Positions 43,743-56,016 of a stretch of DNA of 64,000 nucleotides are shown here, in pieces (the stretch's first letter is position 1; each line of letters opens with the position of its first letter). A program made the position numbers and the translations under genes. A model generated the notes under the pieces. That model was not told the origin of the DNA, did not search any database, and saw only the letters and a list, made by a program, of their open reading frames with translations. Origin of the DNA: Macrostomum hystrix (lineage: Eukaryota; Platyhelminthes; Macrostomidae); assembly GCA_950097015.1 (NCBI GenBank), contig CATNEN010000038.1, forward strand, positions 4,199,001-4,263,000, in the 5' to 3' direction.

Positions 43743-46260
43743 ATGTCCTTCTGGCTAGAACCGGAACTGCAGCGATATTTTGAAATCAACGGCTCTGGAG
43801 TGCCTCCGCCGCTGCGACAGGCTGAGCAGCCGCAGCCACATCTGCAGCCGCCGTCATCGCTCTCACAATTGTCTCCATCTAACCCGAAACGGTCTCCAGC
43901 GAATGCGGCGGATTTGAAAGCGTCTGTTACCGCTGCGTTGGCTGAGGATCCGGCTCTGGCGTTTCTGCTTCGCCTGGACAATGTGCTGGGCTGTCGGGAT
44001 GGAGTCATCAGATGCTTGGCCACGGTCAAGCGGAATGTACACCACCAGGAGCTGCAGTACATTCAGCGGTTCAAGCAGATTGCAGAGCCAGCGATTCGAC
44101 ATCGGATGACTAATGAGAAGGTATCTAGGGACCTACCTTGCACTACCCATGTGACCTACCACACTACTCATGTGACCTACCACACTACCCATGTGACCTA
44201 CCACACTACCCATGTGACCTACCACACTACCCATGTGACCTACCACACTACCAATGTGACACCACACTATCCATGTGACACCACACTACCCATGTGACAC
44301 CACACTACCCATGTGACCTACCACACTACCCATGTGACCTGCCACTGCATGTCCAGATGCTGATGTTCCTGGATCCTAGAACCCTGCGCTGCGGCCAGCA
44401 GGTGCTGCTAAAAGTGCACAGTCGATCCCATCCAGCCGAGCCGCTGCAGCTGCTTCGCGAGTTGTCCATTCTCAAATCTGCCCAGGATCCGCCAGCATTC
44501 CCGAAGGCCTACCTGTTTGGTTGCCTAGGCAACGAAAGCTGGAGAGTGAGTTCGGAGGATAAAACTGACTCCAGGCAAATCGTGATGCACCGGCAGCACT
44601 TCCTGCTCTGCCAGCACGTGGAGGACTCGCTTCAGCGGCTCATTGGTGAGTATTTGATAACAAATGAGTATAATTTGCTTCATATACTACTTCAAACAAT
44701 TCGAATCTGATAAGTAGTGGAAGGTGCATATTAAAACTAGAGCTTGAATTTGGTTGTAAATATTATATTCTAAGTACAATCAATTTTTGCTTTTCTTTAC
44801 ATTTGACAATCACGAGTTATTTGGCTCTATGCTTTTGAAAGGCCCTCCGTGTGAACTCTTTGGATTCGAAGTTACAAAACCGAGTCAATTTCCCATCTTC
44901 CGTGTCACAATTAGCAGACGTCTTTTAAAGAAAAGTACATTATTAACTGGCTTTTCTTCACTTAAAAGGACGGACTTATTGAACGGTTATGAGTTAAAAG
45001 AAGTTCGCAAAGTTAATTTCGTCTCATTATGCTCAGGAAGGATTGGGGCTAAAGAAAATTGACGAGGAGCTTCCTCAGCATAATTACACGGTACTTTTTA
45101 GGCCTTTAAAGACTGGGACAAATTAGTGACACATTGCGATACTTCGTATTAATAATGAATTTCCAAGAAACCCGCCCGTCTATCAGGGTGCACGTCACAT
45201 TGTCACTGATATCGTGACAATTGCTCTCTGAATCTCGATGCCAATTATTTGCTGAATGATTTCTGTGATTAGTATCGAAAAATACCTGAAATTGACTTCC
45301 AATTTCAACAAAGATTTCTATACTGACAGCCAGTTTTTTACAGAACCATAGTCGCAAATTACTTATTGTAATATTCAAACTTCTTACTGATATTTAATCA
45401 ACTGTACGATTGATTAAATATTCTTAGTGTTTGCAGATTGAAACAGATGTGATTTTTTTATTAAACAGTCTTAATTAAGCAATATTTTATTTACACTTAG
45501 CATAACCAACTGTTTTTGGCGGAAATTCTGATTAAAAAAGAGTTTGTATTATTGCGCGTATTTGCGGTGAGAAAGGTTAGCATGAACTTGCGCATTGTGA
45601 AGAACTCACACAGTTGAATATCGCTTGCTTCTAGACAACAACCGTGCAGACGGCCTCTGTTTGGACAGTCAGCTGGCGATTCGCATGTGCCGCGAGATGC
45701 TCACCCGGCTTGGCCAGCTGCACAGCACCGGCTGGTGCCACGGCTGCCTGCAGCCGTCCAGCTTTCTCCTACCAGGCGGCGACGAACTCCTGCTGGGCGA
45801 TTTGGCTTCAGTAGAGCCGCTGGCGCGCCAGTGCTTGACTTACCGCGGCGATCGGGAACGCAGCCCAGTCTACGCTTCTGTTAGGTACTCGAACAGCTCC
45901 AAGCTGGAGGCCGCCTACGCTGATCTGGAGAGTCTGGTGTACATTGTCTGCAGTCTGACCTCACCGAAGCCCCTGCCCTGGGAGTCCACGGCCGCTGAAG
46001 TCGATCCTGCAGCTGCAGCATCGTCTATCAAACTGGCCTTCTGGCAGTTTATCGAAGCGGAATCCGAGAAAGTCAAAGAGGAACTGTGGGAAGATTTTCG
46101 ACTGGGTGAACTGTTCAACTGCAAAAGCAGCTCGAATGCTGTTGAACTGCCAGCGTATCGACTGGCATCCAGCATTGTGCGCATGTACAACACCAATACC
46201 GAGAGTGCCAATGGCAGCCATGAGCCTAATTGTGCGGCCCTGCAGGAAACTTTGCGGTGA
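43743..46260 (+). CDS. CK1-class pseudokinase, 3 exons, 430 aa
   Basis: Exons: 43743-44120, 44357-44645, 45635-46260; 1293 nt, phases 0 and 1. The N-terminal 126 residues (Pro-rich, then helical) are not recognised. Then comes a CK1-like kinase fold: Lys145 in LLKV (beta-3), Glu161 in LLRELSIL (alpha-C), a FPKAYLFGC block, and the C-lobe PVYASVRY...YADLESLVYIV...LPWES, which mirrors the CK1 signature around YAS-N and DLESLGY. The catalytic loop HRDxKPxN is replaced by HGCLQPSS: Asp is Cys260, Lys is Gln262, Asn is Ser265. DFG is D-L-A (278-280). The glycine loop is not obvious. Phosphotransfer is therefore unlikely; a scaffold or allosteric role is inferred. A TCAG acceptor-like site lies two bases before the ATG. 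Vaccinia-related or tau-tubulin kinase relatives are alternatives within the same group. Confidence 0.85.
44135..44345. repeat. 21-bp minisatellite in pseudokinase intron 1
   Basis: About ten copies built on CACACTACCCATGTGACCTA; the period of 21 extends the exon 1 frame into the intron. It starts about 15 bases after the donor and fills nearly the whole 236-bp intron. Confidence 0.95.
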
Positions 46261-46603
46261 TGGACCCGATCGAGTGATTTTGTTTCACCACTTCAATTTT
46301 TGTCAATGACCTATCATTTATTTTTCAAATTTGAAAATTACATTCGAGTATCAGCGAAGATCTAACTATTGTCAAAAGCTGCTCGCCTATACCTTTCGAT
46401 GTTTTATTTTGTGCTGACCGTTTCTTACGTGGTCGATGGAGCCATTCCAAAGTTATTCCTCTGTATGATGAAATCAATACAAGTGAACTTTTTGGATTTG
46501 ATGTGAGATTTTGCTTTAACTCGTAGGTCTAGTTGAAGGAATTTGTTGGCTTATTTCTTTCAACAGCAGCAGCAAAAACACTAGTAAAGCTGGCGAGGAG
46601 GGG
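46261..46603. other. 3' flank of the pseudokinase gene
   Basis: AT-rich. I found no canonical AATAAA close to the stop. No other gene is seen. Confidence 0.4.
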
Positions 46604-46706
46604 ATAAGCTCACTGTGCCTTAGAGGTTGGCCCTGAAGGCTGTAGATTGCACGACCAGCCCCCACGCCTTCTCTACGCTGCTGCGCCCCGAATGATTGTG
46701 GCATCT
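46604..46706 (-). repeat. SINE family B copy 2
   Basis: The reverse complement matches 21371-21475 at roughly 80% by eye, including the GGGGCGCAG and GGGCCAACCTC blocks. Confidence 0.7.
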
Positions 46707-47540
46707 TTGATATTTTGAAAATCATGCAGAAGGCTGCATAGATTCACCGCTTCATTCTTTTCAACTTTTCAATGTTCTGCACGAAAATTAGAAACGTAGC
46801 TGATCCGGCTCAAATCCGTGCCAATTTTCTATACTAATTGTGCCGTGTTTCCGTCAGGTCAGATATTGTGTGGGCGTTAGTTCAAGCTCCATGCAGATTG
46901 TATTCAGATGTCCAAGCTGTGTCCCTGTTTAGGTTGAGGCTGAATTGGAATTAGCTTTTGTCTAATTTTGTCTTCTTCTATTCCGGATTGGGTTTTCTTG
47001 CACTAAACTAGACTCTGATATAATCTGAATTCCGCGTAATCTTGATACTGAAAATAGTACAGTCTGGCCTTGATTATCTACTATAACAATATCAAATGGA
47101 CTAAGCAAAGAACATTATAATCTCCCGAGACACTGGACCCAATCCAATCAGGCTGCACTTAGGAGCAACAGACTGAACTTTTAGTGGATGAAAACTTAAT
47201 CATGCCCTTCTGGCTGCTGAAATTTGAGAATTCCCAGCCGCATTCCGTCGGAACTGTGTCCACTCCAATGCTGCATGGGTTTCCGCTTCTCTCTTTCGAA
47301 AGGCGACATTGGTCAGCACTTGACTGAAACACGAGAGTATCGTACACGGAAGTGTGTCTGCTGCACTCCCGTAGCTTAGTGGGGGGAGGCTTGTGAAGTC
47401 AATCTGTCACTGTCTAAATATTTCTGCCCGACTAAGTCTGTGTTTGGCAGCGCTGCGTCGTTTCGCTACCTGTTTCACGGCGCTGGTTTAGATGGACTAA
47501 GTTTGTAAGCGGCGAGCAGCAGAAATTACCAACTTGATTT
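46707..47540. other. Spacer, no gene seen
   Basis: Only short frames; nothing recognisable. Confidence 0.4.
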
Positions 47541-48145
47541 GCCCACTGGGGCGGCCGAATCAGCGAACTTCAGTAGAAAGTTTACTTGCGGGGAATTGAA
47601 TTGGCAGTTGGGGAGTGATAATGTGCCCACTGGGGAATAATGTGCCAACTGGGGGATAGTGTGCCAACTGGGTGATAATTTACCAACTGGGGAATAATGT
47701 ACCAACTGGGGAATAATGTGCCAACTGGGGGATAATGTGCCAACTGGGGCGGCCGAATCAGCGAACTTCAGCAGAAAGTTTACTTGCGGGGAATTGAATT
47801 GGCAGTTGGGGAGTGATAATGTGCCAACTGGGGAATAATGTGCCAACTGGGGGATAATGTGCCAACTGGGTGATAATTTACCAACTGGGGAATAATGTGC
47901 CAACTGGGGGATAATGTGCCAACTGGGGCGGCCGAATCAGCGAACTTCAGCAGAAAGTTTACTTGCGGGGAATTGAATTGGCAGTTGGGGAGTGATAATG
48001 TGCCAACTGGGGAATAATGTGCCAACTGGGGGATAATGTGCCAACTGGGTGATAATTTACCAACTGGGGAATAATGTGCCAACTGGGGGATAATGTGCCA
48101 ACTGGGGGATAATGTGCCAACTGGGTGATAATTTGCGATAGGGAT
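47541..48145. repeat. Higher-order satellite, 19-bp unit in ~190-200-bp blocks
   Basis: Short units such as TGCCAACTGGGGGATAATG alternate with a longer segment that begins GCGGCCGAATCAGCGAACTT. That segment starts at about 47551, 47749 and 47938, giving three higher-order blocks of roughly 198 and 189 bp. The open antisense frames are artefacts. Confidence 0.93.
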
Positions 48146-49117
48146 AGTTTACAAACAGGATTTTTAAATCCGGCATGAATTTTCTCTACTGGGCATAATT
48201 GTTTAACGAATTGGTGGATATTTAGTATATGTGTCAGTCAATAGCTTTAGTTAGGTCTTAGTTCTTGGCTGCAGTGATACTCAAAGCAAAGTCATTTTGT
48301 GCACTTCAAAATTCAAGAAATATACATGCAGGGTCCTCACAGAAGAAATGACTTATAAAAGCATTCAGTAAATTTTTATATCGTAAAGTATAAACTGGTG
48401 AGGCCATTAATTATCAACGCATTCCGTAGCTAAGTATGAATCAGGGACTAGGAATCTTAATTGCATACATGCACGGCGCGCGTACATATTCATACTTTTA
48501 GGCGCACAATTGCTCTGATTAATCTTCTTTCGAGATTCGTGAAGGACAACGAAGGGTGCGAAGTTAGTTTGAGTAAACTAGATCCTGGCGCAGGAGGGGC
48601 GTCTGGCCCAGTCGGACCACTTCAAGTCCCTGGTAATTCTATTTCCTTCGAGAAGAAGGCGGCAGGAGAGTTTCGGTGCGCTACGCAGGCTCAAAAGCAG
48701 AAATGAATTCCAAGTGAGAAGCAAGCGGAAAAAATGTGGGCTTGGGAATTCCTGGAATCGGAAAGGAGTGCCGAGATCTGCCAGCTCATGTTATGACTCA
48801 AAGTTCTGGCTACTTTGGCCTCGCTACACACAATGGCATATTTCACTAGGGTGTTGATTTTCCTGGCCTGCTAAAAATTCTTTAAGATTTGTAATTCAAT
48901 GATTTCTTACGTAGGCGAAAGTCAGCTATCCGAATCTTTTTAGTGGGATCTCTAGACTGGGAAAATTCTGGGAGAGCTGGAAAACTGGCTTGAGATGACT
49001 GGGATTTTAAGAATAAGAACTTTTGTTGGAGTGCATCAATAAATGCCCCTTAATTAACTAGAGAACGTATAGAGTTCACGAGTTTACTGTCTGCTAACCA
49101 GTGTTCTCAACTGACTT
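48146..49117. other. Spacer, no gene seen
   Basis: No recognisable gene or repeat. Confidence 0.35.
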
Positions 49118-49998
49118 GACAGTAGGACTGCCAAGCCAAGGGGAGAGATCCCCCTGACAACTGTTGTTGCTGCAACAGAACAGAGCAGCGCAAGCACACG
49201 AAACTCAAGAACACGGAACAACCTTTTGTTGCATTTCATACCCCATACATTATACTTTGCATTGCGCCTCAGTGCGGCCCTGCCAGGTCTTCAAACTTTG
49301 TCAGCAGGTCACCCGAATGTACCTGCATCATCTCCGATTTTGGTAGTCACCGCCTTTCATATAGTCAGAGCTGCTAGACCTTCAACAAGTAGCATCTGCC
49401 GACTTCGGACACCCTGATGCAAATTTATCCCATTCGCTGATGAAGCCTCAATATTGGACGAAACTCAACCACAGGACACCCTCGCCTAGTCTGTCAACGA
49501 ATCAGTTACCACCCCGACGCCGTGGGCACCGCCAGCGAAGTGCCTCCAGCTGGCTACGATGTCCCTAAAGCGAATTTCTCTCATTTCCTTGATCAAGCCT
49601 CAAATATTGGGCAACACTCAACAACTACTTGTTGAAGGTCCAGCAGCTTCGTCTAGATAAATGACGGTGACCAACAAAGTCTGAGATGATGCTGGCACGT
49701 TCGGGTGACACGCTGATAAAGTTAGAAGGCGTGGCAAGGCTGCAATGAGGGGCAATGCAAATGTTTGTATGGGCTGAATGAACTACTGGCTCTTAGAATA
49801 AAAGTCTGACCTTCGGCAAAAGCAATTGAATATCTCGGCGATCTGAAGGGCTGGCGACTTGATTATTGTTTCAGAAGATGCGCAACAAAAGGTTGACCCG
49901 TGCTCTTGAGTTTCGTGTGCTTGCGTTGCTCCGTTCGGGTGCAGCACAAATGATTGTCAGGGGCGAAATCGACCACCTTGGTAGTTCTACTGTTGAAA
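49118..49998. mobile_element. Foldback-like element with long imperfect inverted arms
   Basis: The left arm (about 49118-49400) and the right arm (about 49605-49998) are reverse complements with perhaps 15-25% divergence. Shared blocks are GCAAGCACACGAAACTCAAG, ACCTTTTGTTGC and GACCTTCAACAAGTAG. The centre (49405-49600) holds two direct partial copies of an AAGCCTCAA-ATATTGG motif. No coding sequence is seen. A related, rearranged copy lies at 13203-13425. Confidence 0.75.
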
Positions 49999-51344
49999 TA
50001 TTGGACTACTTGTAGAAGCAACAACTTACTCTTCTTCTTCAGCGTACATTTTATATACTTTGGTCGGCTGGACTTGCCTTCGGGACGATGCCTTTGGGAA
50101 ATGTTCAGCAAACTCTCAGATTATGCAGCTCTCAGAGCTTAGTCTCTGGGGGGGGGAGACACTTCAACACTTTAACTTTCCACTTTCGACTGCAGTGCTT
50201 TCACGCTCAAAACTATACCGACTCAAAACAGGAGGCCTCAGTCCTGGCATCAGTTCAGGAACATTTTTAACTCTGCCGGTCCCTGCTGCGGTTGTCCTGA
50301 GACCTTTTGAAGCAAAGCTCGTGGTGTCCGTTGGCCGCAGAACCGAGCACAGACTCTATTCCACCCGAACTGTTTAGCGAATGCGTGCACGGCGTCATGT
50401 GACAGATAGGGTTTTCAATCTATCTAATTTTTTAGAAAAATTTAATAATCTTGTTTAATTGGCAACTAATGACAATGACACAATATAGTACTCAAAAAAG
50501 GCTCAATTTTGTCACGAAAGGAATAAGAAAATCTAAGAAAACGCTATAATTAAAAACAGGCAAACTTGTTGACAGCACTTTCTAGAATGTCACTTTCTCT
50601 TCACAGGTTTTTTTTGTTTTCCCGTCACGTTTTAATCAGGCGATGACGTCGCTGTGATAAGAAAATAGGAAATTGGAACAGATATAATACAATTGCCTTT
50701 GGCTGCATCTGAGGCATTGAGGAGCAGGCCCTCCTGAGCATGTCTGCCTGCGTCCTTGTGAGTGATTTTCTGTATAAAAAATCTCAGAACAAACTTCATT
50801 CGGCAGCAGAAGCAGCATATTACTAATAAGTTTCACGATGTCATTAGGCCTGTGTGGAGCAAAGGTAAGCTAATTAAGTGTCACCCACCGCTGCTGGAGG
50901 ACAGTTAGAAGGGATCGGATGAAAGCTTCGACCGCCAAGGCGTGGCTCATTAAGTCACCTCAGGGATTCTGGCTCTCCTTTCCTTCCGTTCCTCACGTTC
51001 TTGTCGACCTTCGATTTTAGTCCAATGTTTCGGCCTGATGCTGCGGCTGAAAATATTAGGATTCGTCAATGCCAGGCCCCAGGCGAGTGCAAAGTTCACA
51101 GGCTTGTTTGAGGTAATAAATTGTATAAACGCGCCGAGCTTGGTCGCTATCAAACTGTTTAAGCAGATAAGGACAGAAATTCGTTGCCAGGCTCCTGCGA
51201 TAGCATCGTGTCAACAGTACGTTTATTCTGCACAAGCATGGAGAATCCAGAACATTCTTTCAGATTGTGGGCTCCAACTGAGAATGTTTGACTCCGAATG
51301 TGGATGAGAAGTTTTGCAATCAAGAAACTATAAAATAAAAGCTG
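49999..51344. other. Spacer, no gene recognised
   Basis: Includes a G-run at 50149-50157. A 89-codon frame at 51038-51307 resembles nothing I know. Confidence 0.35.
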
Positions 51345-54300
51345 GCTCATAAAGCTTTACTAAATGCCTGTGGTAGCTTCACTGAATGCCTGTGGTAGCT
51401 TCACTGAATGCCTGTGGTAGCTTCACTGAATGCCTGTGGTAGCTTCACTGAATGCCTGTGGTAGCTTTACTGAATGACTGTGGTAGCTTTACTGAATGAC
51501 TGTGGTAGCTTTACTGAATGACTGTGGTAGCTTTACTGAATGGCTGTGGTAGCTTTACTGAATGACTGTGGTAGCTTTACTGAATGGCTGTGGTAGCTTT
51601 ACTGAATGGCTGTGGTAGCTTCACTGAATGCCTGTGGTAGCTTCACTGAATGCCTGTGGTAGCTTCACTGAATGCCTGTGGTAGCTTCACTGAATGCCTG
51701 TGGTAGCTTTACTGAATGACTGTGGTAGCTTTACTGAATGACTGTGGTAGCTTTACTGAATGACTGTGGTAGCTTTACTGAATGACTGTGGTAGCTTTAC
51801 TGAATGACTGTGGTAGCTTTACTGAATGGCTGTGGTAGCTTTACTGAATGACTGTGGTAGCTTTACTGAATGGCTGAGGTAGCTTTACTGAATGCCTGTG
51901 GTAGCTTTACTGAATGGCTGTGGTAGCTTTACTGAATGACTGTGGTAGCTTTACTGAATGACTGTGGTAGCTTTACTGAATGCCTGTGGTAGCTTTACTG
52001 AATGGCTGTGGTAGCTTTACTGAATGACTGTGGTAGCTTTACTGAAAGCCTGTGGTAGCTTTACTGAATGACTGTGGTAGCTTTATTGAATGACTGTGGT
52101 AGCTTTACTGAATGGCATTGGTAGCTTTACTGAATGACTGTGGTAGCTTTACTGAAAGCCTGTGATAGCTTTACTGAATGGCTGTGTTAGCTTTACTGAA
52201 TGGCTGTGGTAGCTTTACTGAATGGCTGTGATAGCTTTACTGAATGGCTGTGTTAGCTTTACTGAATGGCTGTGGTAGCTTTACTGAATGCCTGTGATAG
52301 CTTTACTGAATGCCTGTGTTAGCTTTACTGAATGACTGTGGTAGCTTTACTGAATGACTGTGTTAGCTTTACTGAATGACTGTGGTAGCTTTACTGAATG
52401 ACTGTGATAGCTTTACTGAATGGCTGTGGTAGCTTTACTGAATGGCTGTGGTAGCTTTACTATGGCTGTGGTAGCTTTACTGAATGACTGTGATAGCTTT
52501 ACTGAATGGCTGTGGTAGCTTCACTGAATGCCTGTGGTAGCTTCACTGAATGCCTGTGGTAGCTTTACTGAATGACTGTGGTAGCTTTACTGAATGACTG
52601 TGGTAGCTTTACTGAATGACTGTGGTAGCTTTACTGAATGACTGTGGTAGCTTTACTGAATGACTGTGGTAGCTTTACTGAATGGCTGTGGTAGCTTTAC
52701 TGAATGACTGTGGTAGCTTTACTGAATGGCTGTGGTAGCTTTACTGAATGCCTGTGGTAGCTTTACTGAATGGCTGTGGTAGCTTTACTGAATGACTGTG
52801 GTAGCTTTACTGAATGACTGTGGTAGCTTTACTGAATGCCTGTGGTAGCTTTACTGAATGGCTGTGGTAGCTTTACTGAATGACTGTGGTAGCTTTACTG
52901 AATGACTGTGGTAGCTTTATTGAATGACTGTGGTAGCTTTACTGAATGGCATTGGTAGCTTCACTGAATGACTGTGGTAGCTTTACTGAAAGCCTGTGAT
53001 AGCTTTACTGAATGGCTGTGTTAGCTTTACTGAATGGCTGTGGTAGCTTTACTGAATGGCTGTGATAGCTTTACTGAATGGCTGTGTTAGCTTTACTGAA
53101 TGGCTGTGGTAGCTTTACTGAATGCCTGTGGTAGCTTTACTGAATGGCTGTGGTAGCTTTACTGAATGGCTGTGGTAGCTTTACTGAATGACTGTGGTAG
53201 CTTTACTGAATGACTGTGGTAGCTTTACTGAATGGCTGTGGTAGCTTTACTGAATGACTGTGGTAGCTTTACTGAATGACTGTGGTAGCTTTATTGAATG
53301 ACTGTGGTAGCTTTACTGAATGGCATTGGTAGCTTCACTGAATGACTGTGGTAGCTTTACTGAAAGCCTGTGATAGCTTTACTGAATGGCTGTGTTAGCT
53401 TTACTGAATGGCTGTGGTAGCTTTACTGAATGGCTGTGATAGCTTTACTGAATGGCTGTGTTAGCTTTACTGAATGACTGTGGTAGCTTTACTGAATGGC
53501 TGTGGTAGCTTTACTGAATGCCTGTGGTAGCTTTACTGAATGGCTGTGGTAGCTTTACTGAATGACTGTGGTAGCTTTACTGAATGACTGTGGTAGCTTT
53601 ACTGAATGCCTGTGGTAGCTTTACTGAATGGCTGTGGTAGCTTTACTGAATGACTGTGGTAGCTTTACTGAATGACTGTGGTAGCTTTATTGAATGACTG
53701 TGGTAGCTTTACTGAATGGCATTGGTAGCTTCACTGAATGACTGTGGTAGCTTTACTGAAAGCCTGTGATAGCTTTACTGAATGGCTGTGTTAGCTTTAC
53801 TGAATGGCTGTGGTAGCTTTACTGAATGGCTGTGATAGCTTTACTGAATGGCTGTGTTAGCTTTACTGAATGGCTGTGGTAGCTTTACTGAATGCCTGTG
53901 ATAGCTTTACTGAATGGCTGTGTTAGCTTTACTGAATGGCTGTGTTAGCTTTACTGAATGACTGTGTTAGCTTTACTGAATGGCTGTGTTAGCTTTACTG
54001 AATGACTGTGATAGCTTTACTGAATGCCTGTGATAGCTTTACTGAATGACTGTGGTAGCTTTACTGAATGGCATTGGTAGCTTTACTGAATGGCTGTGGT
54101 AGCTTTACTGAATGACTGTGGTAGCTTTACTGAATGCCAGTGTTAGCTTCACTGAATGGCTGTGTTAGCTTTACTGAATGACTGTGTTAGCTTTACTGAA
54201 TGACTGTGGTAGCTTTACTGAATGACTGTGTTAGCTTTACTGAATGACTGTGGTAGCTTTACTGAATGACTGTGATAGCTTTACTGAATGGCTGTGGTAG

Positions 54301-54445
54301 CTTTACTGAATGGCTGTGGTAGCTTTACTATGGCTGTGGTAGCTTTACTGAATGACTGTGATAGCTTTACTGAATGGCTGTGGTAGCTTTACTGAATGGC
54401 TGTGGTAGCTTTACTATGGCTGTGATAGGGATACTGAATGCCTGA
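51345..54445. repeat. 3.1-kb satellite of 22-bp units with larger duplications
   Basis: About 140 copies built on GTAGCTTTACTGAATGACTG, with TGGCTG, TGCCTG and TTCACTG variants. A diagnostic CTTTATTGAATGACTG unit recurs near 52081, 52917, 53291 and 53687, followed each time by the same series of variants. The spacings are 836, 374 and 396, all multiples of 22. Larger blocks were therefore duplicated in register. It ends about 285 bases beyond the GPCR stop codon. Confidence 0.97.
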
Positions 54446-54653
54446 ATGCCTGAATGGCTGTCGTTGCTTTTGTTAACGACAAAGGGAGTTAATAATGAAT
54501 AAATTAGTTTTTATTGAGGTATGTCTGCCTCGAATCTTTTTTTAAGTACTTCAAAGTTTCTACCCCAAATTCGCTCAAACAAAAAACTAAACATTTGAAT
54601 GACTTAAGCTCGTATTTTGCAGTTAAATTCGCTATTTAAAAATCCAAACAGCG

Positions 54654-54659
54654 TTTATT
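54654..54659 (-). terminator. Poly(A) signal of the GPCR gene
   Basis: AATAAA on the minus strand, about 70 bases after the stop. Confidence 0.6.
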
Positions 54660-54729
54660 AGTAAAACGCATCACAGCTTTAACAAGCAGCACAAACTATC
54701 ACGGACAATTATCGCTAAGTGTCCTGGGT

Positions 54730-56016
54730 TCAAACCTCGCCGTCTCTGAACTGAAACACGGAAGCGTCGGACTGGGATCCGTCCTCCCGGTTGCTGGGTG
54801 CAATCTCCAGCATTGGTATCTCGCTGGACGCTAAGCGACGCGCAACAGGTGATCGCTTGTTCTCAATACACGGCGTTTGAGGAGCTTGCCCAAGACTGCA
54901 CTTCTGGATGCCGCATTGGCCCTGCTGGTTGCTATTGTGATGGTCGCCACTGCGACGGCACACGCTGGTGGTGTGGCGCTCGGACCGGAGGTAGCGCAAG
55001 TCGGAGTCCTTGCGGCAGCCGAGCAGTCGCATGTAGGCCAGACGGAACTCGCGCTGGTTGGAGCAGTACACCACCGGGTTCACCCCGGAGTTGGCGTACC
55101 CGATCCACGTCACCAGGGGCATCAGCCAGCTGGGCAGGGACGCGCACCTGTCGCCAGCGAACGGACAGGCGACGTAGAGCAGGAAGAACGGCAGCCAGCA
55201 GGCGTAGAAGCAGCCCAGGATGAGGCCCAGGGTCTTCGTGGCCTTGGTCTCGCTGCTGCTCATGCGGTGACTGTGCTGCGCGATGGATTGCTGGTCAGCG
55301 CTCGATCGCGACAATGATGATATCGCCTTCCGCTGACGGACGCTCTCGTTGTGCGCGGTGGCGATTCGGTGCACGCGAATGTAGGCTAGCGTCATCACAA
55401 CCAGAGGCAGGAAGAATGAAGTCAGAGCTGACAGCACAGCGTAGATTCGGTTCACGTCCATGTGGCAGGGGTCATCGGCGGCAGACGGGGTCGCCGTGGC
55501 ATTTCGCTGGGGAAGTTTCAGACCAAACGAGCCTGAGAACACCGGGCCGAAGCTTAGGCCGACGCTGATGATCCAGACGGCCGCGACCATGATCCAGATT
55601 CGGCGGGGGCGCACGAGTGTCTTGTAGTGCAACGGATTCGTCACTGCGATGTACCGATCCAGACTGATGAGGCACAGGTGCAGAATGCTGGAGGTGCAGC
55701 ACATAATGTCTGAGGACAGGTAAAATTTGCAGAAGGCGTCCCCCAGAGGCCAGCAGCCGAGTACGTAGGACAGAAGAGAGTAGGGCATCACCAGAAAGGC
55801 AATGGCAATGTCAGCCGAGGCCAGCGAAGCTAGCAGGTGAAAACAATTGCGCGACCGGAGGCGTCGGAAGTTGATGACGGACGCTATTACAAGGATGTTT
55901 CCAGCTATCGTTGTTATGGTAACCAGAGTCATGAGAGTGCAGACAAGCATTGTGGAAAATAGCTGGCTACCTTTGAGAAGCCTCAAATTCTTCATCGAGG
56001 TGTTCAAGCAGCTCAT
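54730..56016 (-). CDS. Class A aminergic G-protein-coupled receptor, single exon, 428 aa
   Basis: Seven hydrophobic segments with class A landmarks: Asn40 (1.50), Asp69 (2.50), Cys96 (3.25), Asp103 (3.32, the amine-binding Asp), DRY at 120-122, the ECL2 Cys in DDPC, Ser196 (5.42) and Ser200 (5.46), Pro204 (5.50), CWLPFF with Trp274 (6.48) and Phe277/278, Trp304 (7.40), Tyr307 (7.43) and NPVVY at 313-317. This set predicts a plasma-membrane receptor for a biogenic amine, with the TM5 serines favouring a hydroxylated aromatic amine. TM3, ICL2 and TM6 remind me of the trace-amine, 5-HT4 and H2 cluster; the exact ligand is undetermined. N-glycosylation is possible at Asn5. Cys334 could be palmitoylated, and the tail (335-428) is long. 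The start chosen is ATG at 56016; an acceptor-like TTGTCCAG ends one base upstream. Confidence 0.92.
   Translation of the reverse strand: MSCLNTSMKNLRLLKGSQLFSTMLVCTLMTLVTITTIAGNILVIASVINFRRLRSRNCFHLLASLASADIAIAFLVMPYSLLSYVLGCWPLGDAFCKFYLSSDIMCCTSSILHLCLISLDRYIAVTNPLHYKTLVRPRRIWIMVAAVWIISVGLSFGPVFSGSFGLKLPQRNATATPSAADDPCHMDVNRIYAVLSALTSFFLPLVVMTLAYIRVHRIATAHNESVRQRKAISSLSRSSADQQSIAQHSHRMSSSETKATKTLGLILGCFYACWLPFFLLYVACPFAGDRCASLPSWLMPLVTWIGYANSGVNPVVYCSNQREFRLAYMRLLGCRKDSDLRYLRSERHTTSVCRRSGDHHNSNQQGQCGIQKCSLGQAPQTPCIENKRSPVARRLASSEIPMLEIAPSNREDGSQSDASVFQFRDGEV

Noticed and set aside
51038-51307. 89-codon frame as a small gene
   Set aside because: No start context, motif or homology that I can recognise.
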